From: Heligmosomoides polygyrus polygyrus
Lineage: Eukaryota > Nematoda > Chromadorea > Rhabditida > Heligmosomidae
Direction: 5' to 3'
Assembly: GCA_947396885.1 (NCBI GenBank)
Contig: OX377204.1
Coordinates: 94,250,728-94,314,727, forward strand
DNA length: 64,000 nucleotides
A model generated the notes under the pieces. It was not told where the DNA came from. It made no database searches and saw only the letters and a program-made list of their open reading frames with translations. Shown piece by piece: positions 63,135 to 64,000 of the stretch. Position numbers and translations under genes: made by a program. How positions within the stretch are numbered: position 1 is the stretch's first letter; each line of letters opens with the position of its first letter.

Positions 63135-64000
63135 AGCAACGAACCTTCAACTCAACTTCTGAATTGTCTCGGTGATAGGGCAAACTGAAGGTGCATAAAG
63201 ATTTTCAAGTACAAACTACCTGCCCTAACGTGAAAGACATTGCTCGCAAATTGGTTCTTGGCAGGGTCTGTTGTTAGAGTCACCTCTTATGTGCGAAGTC
63301 TTCATCTTAGAAAATATACGAAGCCCAGAATCGGTGGTAAGCTTTAACGACCTATGTACTAGACAGGTGTCAAAAACCCTGCGGCGAGATTCTAGGGACT
63401 TCCTGTTCTGAGAAGAAGCTTCGCTGAAGCTCGCTATAGCAAAGGTGTCCTCTTATATGGAGCAAACACACGATTCAACACTTGACTCTATATAAGTCTA
63501 TTACACCCTAAGGAGAACGGATTTGTTTAGTGACTGATGCCTTAAAGATGTTAAATGTTTGTAACATAACCTATTACATATAACATTTACAGTCCCCTCT
63601 GTTATTACGCGTTCGAAGAGACCAGAGAAAATTCGCGTTATAACGGGAGTCGCGTCCTAATCGGAGCTCGCCTTTTTTACACCATTTTACGCACGGTTGT
63701 ATTTAAAATAACATATAGTGACTAGATATGGACACATAAATGAAGTATGTGATAACGGAGAGTGTGAAGGCTTAGAACAACTTTACATTATTGTTGAAAC
63801 TCTGTCCTCAGAGGTACTCTCTGCTATACGCATAAGTATGAAATGTGATATGTGTGAGGAATAACGAGTACCCGAGGTTAAAGTTAGATGTGATCAGCAG
63901 CAAAACTGGATAACCTGATATTACGATATCTTTTGCCGTCAAAACTCTCGCGTCAGGCGGGACATAGATCCACACTCTCTACCTTCCAGGCAGGATGTTA
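63135..64000. other. No gene recognised
   Basis: No exon equivalent to the last three Rh exons, no repeat and no coding frame was found. Confidence 0.4.

Overview
The window looks like a stretch of a parasitic nematode genome, most likely a strongylid (hookworm-like) species. The reasons are small exons with TTTCAG acceptors, a fossil copy of the nematode SL1 spliced leader, tRNA-headed SINEs, RTE-type LINE tails, and a mariner that reads like the Hsmar1-related 'bandit' element known from hookworm. Host genes are few and most of the DNA is layered mobile-element debris. The species assignment is inference.

Host genes. Two tandem, same-strand paralogues encode Rh-type (Amt/Rh superfamily) ammonium/gas channels. 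Gene 1 can be assembled exon by exon from 11496 to 36167: 14 exons, all phases consistent, 505 codons, with the 461-residue Rh core in exons 3-14. Gene 2 runs from 43206 to at least 56915. Its first 11 exons match gene 1 in phase, and in length except exon 2, which is one codon longer. Its last three exons are not in the window. Both genes share two small upstream exons that would add about 44 hydrophilic residues to the N terminus. A third, dead copy (late intron 3 plus a decayed exon 4) sits at 23636-24290 inside intron 2 of gene 1. Between the two genes, on the minus strand, lies a two-exon gene for a 102-residue single-pass membrane protein (39787-40557).

Mobile and repeat layers, left to right. 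0-11 kb: RTE LINE tails, MITEs, SINEs, and a reverse-transcriptase element (5640-8290) with inverted ends and a hammerhead-ribozyme-like motif. 11-26 kb (introns 1 and 2 of gene 1): a decayed mariner, a UPF1-like helicase fragment, a cluster of SINEs, a bandit-like mariner nested in a TTCGAA-rich MITE, and many MITEs. 26-36 kb (core of gene 1): intronic minisatellites, a foldback element, and a mariner inside a minisatellite. 36-43 kb: a retroposed, SL1-headed ELOF1 pseudogene, a long CA microsatellite, an internally deleted relative of the RT element, and mariner relics. 43-57 kb (gene 2): intron 6 has grown to 9.8 kb by insertion of a Tc3-like element, a mariner, a tRNA-like MITE, an intact DD37D (maT-type) transposon and a Penelope-like fragment. 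57-64 kb: a 4.1 kb element with about 200 bp inverted repeats nested in a MITE, and further hairpins.

The observations most worth checking are: the two adjacent hairpins at 7815-7905 that together hold every conserved piece of a hammerhead ribozyme in a permuted order, beside an RT gene; the SL1 leader fossilised in front of an ELOF1 retropseudogene at 36920-37054; and the tRNA-like MITE with perfect inverted ends and a TTA duplication at 50851-51026.
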